The notes beneath the pieces were generated by a model. The model had not been told where the DNA came from, did not search any database, and saw nothing but the letters and a program-made list of their open reading frames with translations. 64,000 nt of DNA, from contig NC_021691.1 of assembly GCF_000247815.1 (NCBI RefSeq), positions 15,278,008-15,342,007 of the forward strand. Reading direction: 5' to 3'. Shown here in pieces: positions 58,619 to 64,000 of this stretch; within the stretch, counting starts at the first letter, position 1, and the number at the start of each line of letters is the position of its first letter. Origin of the DNA: Ficedula albicollis. Its lineage: Eukaryota > Chordata > Aves > Passeriformes > Muscicapidae. The position numbers and the translations under genes were made by a program.

Positions 58619-61600
58619 CTGGAAGAGAGAAAAAAAAAAAATCAAGCCTCAGTTATAATTATCAATAACACAGTAATAAAGCAAAGTTGTTTAAATCCAG
58701 TCTTGCACTTCAGTATTTGCTACTCCAGTCCTGTAACACTTCAGCTTCAGAGATCAGAGTTTCACCAGTTATTGAAAGGTGTATCCCTCCCTCCAATTTA
58801 ACATTTAAAAAACTGGTTTTTGCAAACATGCTCAACAAAAGGTATCTTTAGAACAGTCAGGCATAGCACGCAACTTTTATTCAAGTGTATGTCCACATCA
58901 CAGAGCACTCAGCTCTGCAGAAGCCTTTAAGGTACTGCACAAACCATGAGTTCAATGCACTCAACCCCCTGCTAGCTGCAGTGCCAAGCAGCCTCCTGGT
59001 CCCGAGCCTTGCAACAGCAATCAGCTGGACGAGCTCCCAGGAGATCGGAAATCCCAAATGCACTCTGTCCTTTTGCAAGCAGATTTATTTTTTTTAATCA
59101 CACTCTTAAAGAGCTTTTCATAAAATTAAATAGAGGGGGAAAGTTGCTTTCTCATTTCTCTTGTTTACAGCAGCAGGTCCCAAAGATCCTGGTAAAGCTT
59201 TCCAAGGGTTTCTGAAGTATCACCACGATGTCCAAAACAGACCAGCATAAGCACCCACTGTGAACACTGACAAACCCACATCTAAACCAGCACCCACAGT
59301 AAGGCTGCACAACCACATCACCTCTAACACCAGTGGAACCTTCCACCCCACCCTACAGCACATGCTGCAAACTATCCTGCTTACAAATCTTGTTTCAATT
59401 GCAGGTATCAGAAAATGATCATTCATTCAATACTTGTTCTCCACAGCTATGGAGAGGCACCATTGTTTGTGACCAGATGTCCACAGTTCAGATTATTTCA
59501 ATGCTGTCTGTGAACCTCAGGAGTTTCTTCTCTCTCAGGAGAATCAATACACAAATCACACTAAGGAACAAGGACAGCAACAAACACAGATTACAGGGTT
59601 TTGTACAGGCCTGCTTGACAGTGAATGGCACAGGAATTAATCCTCACAGCGTGCACTGACTTTGTAAAGTTACTATCCACACAGGATAGAGAAAATGGAA
59701 GCAGAACATAGTGAAAACCTGTGTTACTATAAGCTGTGGGTGATAAGCTCCATCCAGAATTGCTGTTCTCTGCCATATCTGCTTGTTAACGAGCATCAGT
59801 CTGACATCCCTCAGTTCTCATGGCACCAGTCACACTACACAAACTGGAGTGATGTTACCTACCCCAGAGTCAGCCAAAGAGACACCAAAACAATGGGAGA
59901 GCCCTGGGTGCACAGTGTTCCAGCTGTCCTCAAGTCCATCACACAAAGAACCACATCCAGCAGCTTTAAAGAACAGCTGTCACTTGCCAGCCCTGCAGAA
60001 GCCAAGCCCAGCGCTCAGCCCTGGGGCACTTCAGGATCAGCAGGAACTTTGCAGATCTGTGGCAGCAGCACAAACCCAGCACCACCATCCCTTGATGCTT
60101 TAGGCTTCAGCTGGGGAGGAGACAACACAATGGAGGCTGTTGGTAAGAAATCACCAAGGTTCTCTGTGCCAAACAGACAGCATAAATCTTGCACAGCACC
60201 ACTTCTTAAACCACTGTGTTTTTCATTCCAGGATCCAGCTGGCCTACCAACAAGGTGACTAGTCAGAAATTCAGTTCAGCATAATTTCAGGCTTTTTGAT
60301 TTAATTACCTTCTTCATCTTTAACATCATACTATGATCCAAAGAGCTAATGAGAACAACACATGTGACCCACCAATGTATTGTGTCCCTTTTTTAATCTA
60401 CCTTGCTATTAGCACAGCATTCCCAGAGCATGCAGGAACTGGCTGCTTAAAACACAGAGTCTTCTGGGTAGCTCTACACCTTCAGAACACTTACTCCTGC
60501 CTCCAGGTCTTGGCAGAGAAAGGCATATTTTATCTATAGGTATAATCCCAAGTACAGCGAAATACCAGGGCTAGAAAAACACAATTAATGCTGTATTTCA
60601 GACATCTTGTAGAACCATGGTGTACAGAGCTTCTTCTGAATGAAGCAATTTTTCCAGTGCAAAAACTCACTAAGTTTCTCTTTCTTTCAAGATGATCATT
60701 CTCCCCCGTACTGATTGCTTTGCAGAGTAAAAGAGATGTTGAATTGAAACTTCACAAAGATTATAGCCTTAAGGAGACATGATCATGCCATTCTTTACTG
60801 ATACTTGTCTTAGGTCTTGCACTGGAAAAATAATGCAAGAATAACATCCCATATTACAGCAACCACAGCTCAACTCTCAGAAGTACTATATAAACAAGCT
60901 AACCAAGGCCTGACCAAGTTCCCCACAATTTTGTTATCATAAAAGCTTTTCTAAAGCCATATAAAAACATCTTCACCAAACGGTATTTTAATAGATAATG
61001 CTGGCAGAAAAGAAAAAATGAAAGGACAAAAGGAAGCTGATGGCACAGTTATGCTACTGATTGCATCAAAACAGTTTGAAAACCTCCACGTCTGAAGTAC
61101 TCATTTGGTGGTCTGACCATCACAAGTGAGTGAAACAGAAATAGTTGCCTAATTGAAGTCTGCTGCCAGGAACAGCTTGCCAAGCCCTAGGCAGACACTG
61201 GCAGCTTCCAGAAACCGCCTGCCACTGGTGCTGTTTTTCTCCATCACAGGAGTAAGGGGCACGGCTCAACTCCCTTCCAAAGCTACAGAACAGCCCCAAG
61301 TTTGGCCAACATCTGGTCACCCCAGCACAGTGCTGACCCCTCAGTTGCTGCTTTAGGTACCAGAGCTCCCTGTCTCTGCCACAGCACCTCCTCCAGTGAA
61401 GCAGCCTCAGCCCCTGTGCTGCCCACCTAATGGAAGTCCTGCAGCATTCCTACCAGGCAAGAGAACTGGAACAAGAATGGAATTGCAGCCATCCCTTCCA
61501 GAGCTTCTGGCCATGAAAGCAGGATGAAGCTCACACTGAGCAGCTGCCTTTCTGCAGCAGACGGATAGTTCAGTTCACTTGTACTGAAAGCTGCCCACTT

Positions 61601-64000
61601 CAAGAGAGGACATTCGCCGTCTGCTGCAACCCGATGCTGCTCTGCAGCCACAGCCAGGCTTGTGGCACTGGCAGCACCGAGCCCTGCGCAGAACGCGGCT
61701 TGTCCCGGCACAAGGACACGGCCGCGGGCCGAGCAGGCAGCAGTGCCAACACAAACACGTGGGGAGCAGCCAGAGCTTCCCTCCCCCAGCCCAGCCGGCA
61801 CTGCCCAAGCCCAGCCTGCCCGCACTGCACTCCGCGCAAAGCCCAGCCCAGGCAGGGATCACACCGGCTGCACGGAGCCCGCAGCCAAGGGCGGGGAGCC
61901 GGACTCTCCTCTTTGCCCCAGCTCCGAACACGCTGGCCAAGAGGCCAAACTAAGAAACACAACTTATTTGGGACATCTGCCATTTATACACAGGGACTTC
62001 CTGAACACACAACCAGATTTCTAAGCAAAGGCATGGTTGAAAAGATTTTCACTTGTTAACAAGCTAACTAAACAAATTCCGTTGTTTACAAAGCTTGAAG
62101 ATCCGTACGTGGAGCTGCCCAGGCTATCGAAGAAGGGCACAGAACCAAGGCGGCTGCACAGGATGTGATTAAAAACAGCCCCAGTAGGGCAGGAGTAATA
62201 GTTTATGTGAGTGACCCAGGTGCACAATTAGCATTAGTCTAACATGAACTGCTGTGATACAGACTGTCAGTATTCCACTGCAAAATTTTCAGGATAATTT
62301 CAGTAGATTTACTAAGAATCATGTGCACCTGGAGCTTCATGTAAATGCTTATTAAACAACTATTTTTATACAATACAGTGGTCTGTTGAAAACAAATTTC
62401 CTTTAAAGGACAGTTTTCTAAAGCAGAGCAAAACAGCTTCACAGTTTAAAACCCTCAATTTCTCCCAATCTCTCCTGGGGTTTACTGGCACTACAAGTAT
62501 AGGACACAACCGTTACATTTACTGATGAAGCAAGAGAGTGAATGAAGGAATCTACTCAAACTCTGCTTACCTAACATTAACGCTGTGTATTTCAAAGGAG
62601 GGGTGGAAAGAGGCAAAAGACCCTGAAAAATCAAAAAACACCACTGTGAAGTGGTTTTGCACCTTTTCCTCCACACTTCTTGTATTTCTGTCCTACTTGT
62701 ACCAATGGTACTTCTGATTTCTACAAGGTCATGTGTATTTTGTAGTCCAAAACTGGTCAGTATCAGTCCAAATGTAACAGAGACGGTGCCATACAGTTAT
62801 CCAGGCCCCTAACAGTTGCTCAACAGAAGGTTATCTCTTTATGCTGACCTTTGCTTTAGTCCAGGAGAGCCCGTGGACTCTTTTTCAAAGCAAGTTTAGG
62901 GAAGCAATGTCCAGCATCACAAGCATTAGCTCCCCTCCATCACGCTGCACCTCAGAACACGCAGGCACGGCATAGCCACAATACAAGGGGCAGGTACCAA
63001 CGAGGGCTACTGCACAACACTCCTCCCAAAATCCTCACCAGCCAGGCCTCAGCAAACACAGACCTTCACTAGGCATCTTACAAGGAAGTTCCCTTTCTCA
63101 ACCTCTAAATACATTTACATAGCAGCAAAACAGGTTCTCAGTCCTGCAAATGGCTTCAGCGCATGTGGGGGCAGTTGGGGAAGAGATCAGGAAAAGGAAT
63201 TCCTTAGGAAAAGCAGTCTCTAACTGCTGGGGCATACGTTACTCTCTTGCTTACACTGCCAACTTTAAATAATAATTAAAATATCCTTCTATCGATATAC
63301 TGTCACTACAGGTAGCTTCTACACATGTCCTGGCAGTAAAGAGTGCAGGGAGGAAGATAAAATGACAGCATTTCTTTAAGCTTGCTCTCACTCTGCCTGG
63401 GACAGAACTTCCATCTGCCCAGCTTCCTTACAGCCTACCCAACCTGCCCTTTCTTCTGTCTTGGATACACTACATGTTCCCCATTCAAAGGAAAATACTG
63501 ATGGGAAGCAATCAAAACTGAAAGAGAGATGTCACTATTGCAAATTAAGAAAGCGCCACAGAGAACTCCAGCTGCAGAGCTCTACTCTTCTACCCAGTTT
63601 ATTTTTTTGCTTTCTGTGACCGTAGGTCCTCACAACTTTTAACACAAAGACCTTTACATAAGCTTGTACTTGCAGATTTCAGGACCAGTCCACCAGCTTC
63701 ACAAAAAGCTCTTTCAGCTCTGAAAACATCAAAGATATTACACGTACTTGGCCACAATGCTAACAGTCCTTAACCAGTTCGAACACGACCTGGAGATTAG
63801 AGGTCAGATTTAACACCCCGAGAAACTCTGGGACACCGTAAACCGAGGGCCTTGAAAACTCTTGTTTCCTACTCTAAAAGTTGCAAATAATTTTCTCAAA
63901 GCCGAAGTGACAAGACCAAGTCCCTCCTGTTTCACACCGAGACCAGAGCCTAATAAAACAGGTATTTAGGGGTTGTCCGCTCTTTTTTGCACGTCCTGTA
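58619..64000 (-). other. ARFGEF2: ARFGEF2 intron 1 (5' part off-window)
   Basis: No exon 1 coding sequence (MQESQ...) could be found on the minus strand up to the right edge, consistent with the long first intron of this gene in other vertebrates. A moderately GC-rich patch occupies about 61630-61930. A 187-codon plus-strand open frame at 59695-60258 has no recognisable domain and is probably chance. Confidence 0.7.

Noticed and set aside
61600..61983. ARFGEF2 exon 1 or promoter in the GC-rich patch of intron 1
   Set aside because: No minus-strand frame encodes the BIG2 N-terminus, and the CpG density is lower than in the other islands.

Overview
The window is vertebrate nuclear DNA, most likely from a bird. 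The grounds are spliced genes with short introns, a CR1-type LINE fragment, GC-rich CpG-island promoters, and two adjacent same-strand genes, ARFGEF2 then CSE1L, in the order known from vertebrate chromosomes (human 20q13). Both genes read on the minus strand, from high to low coordinates.

Layout from left to right. Positions 1-5430 hold no recognisable exon, but do hold an 848-bp direct duplication with a 151-base G run between the copies. Positions 5260-6990 are a CpG island interrupted by a 1,097-base G run that ends in an Illumina adapter remnant. Positions 7255-24936 hold CSE1L (exportin-2), rebuilt here as 24 coding exons that sum to exactly 971 codons plus stop. A CpG island at 26285-28018 is the presumed CSE1L promoter. 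From 28025 to 33814 lies the presumed ARFGEF2 3' UTR, which includes a second GC-rich island with a 1,363-base G run and a 1,122-bp tandem duplication. From 33815 to 58618 lie 38 coding exons of ARFGEF2 (BIG2); counted against the human gene they are exons 2-39. Positions 58619-64000 are ARFGEF2 intron 1, and exon 1 with the start codon lies beyond the right edge.

The two genes act in different processes. CSE1L returns importin-alpha to the cytoplasm with RanGTP. ARFGEF2 activates ARF1/3 at the trans-Golgi and recycling endosomes. They are neighbours, with the ARFGEF2 poly(A) signal abutting the CSE1L CpG island.

The most striking patterns are largely assembly artefacts. Six long pure-G runs, one followed directly by an Illumina adapter, are what two-colour sequencing chemistry produces from dark cycles. 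Three near-perfect direct duplications of about 1 kb look like falsely retained haplotypes or gap-fill overlaps; one of them doubles ARFGEF2 exon 3. Biology worth checking includes a minisatellite that starts inside a BIG2 linker exon and carries several copies of the splice donor, a divergent short C-terminus of BIG2 embedded in a GC repeat, and an unassigned CpG-island promoter with two ZNF143-like motifs. I found no convincing undescribed system.
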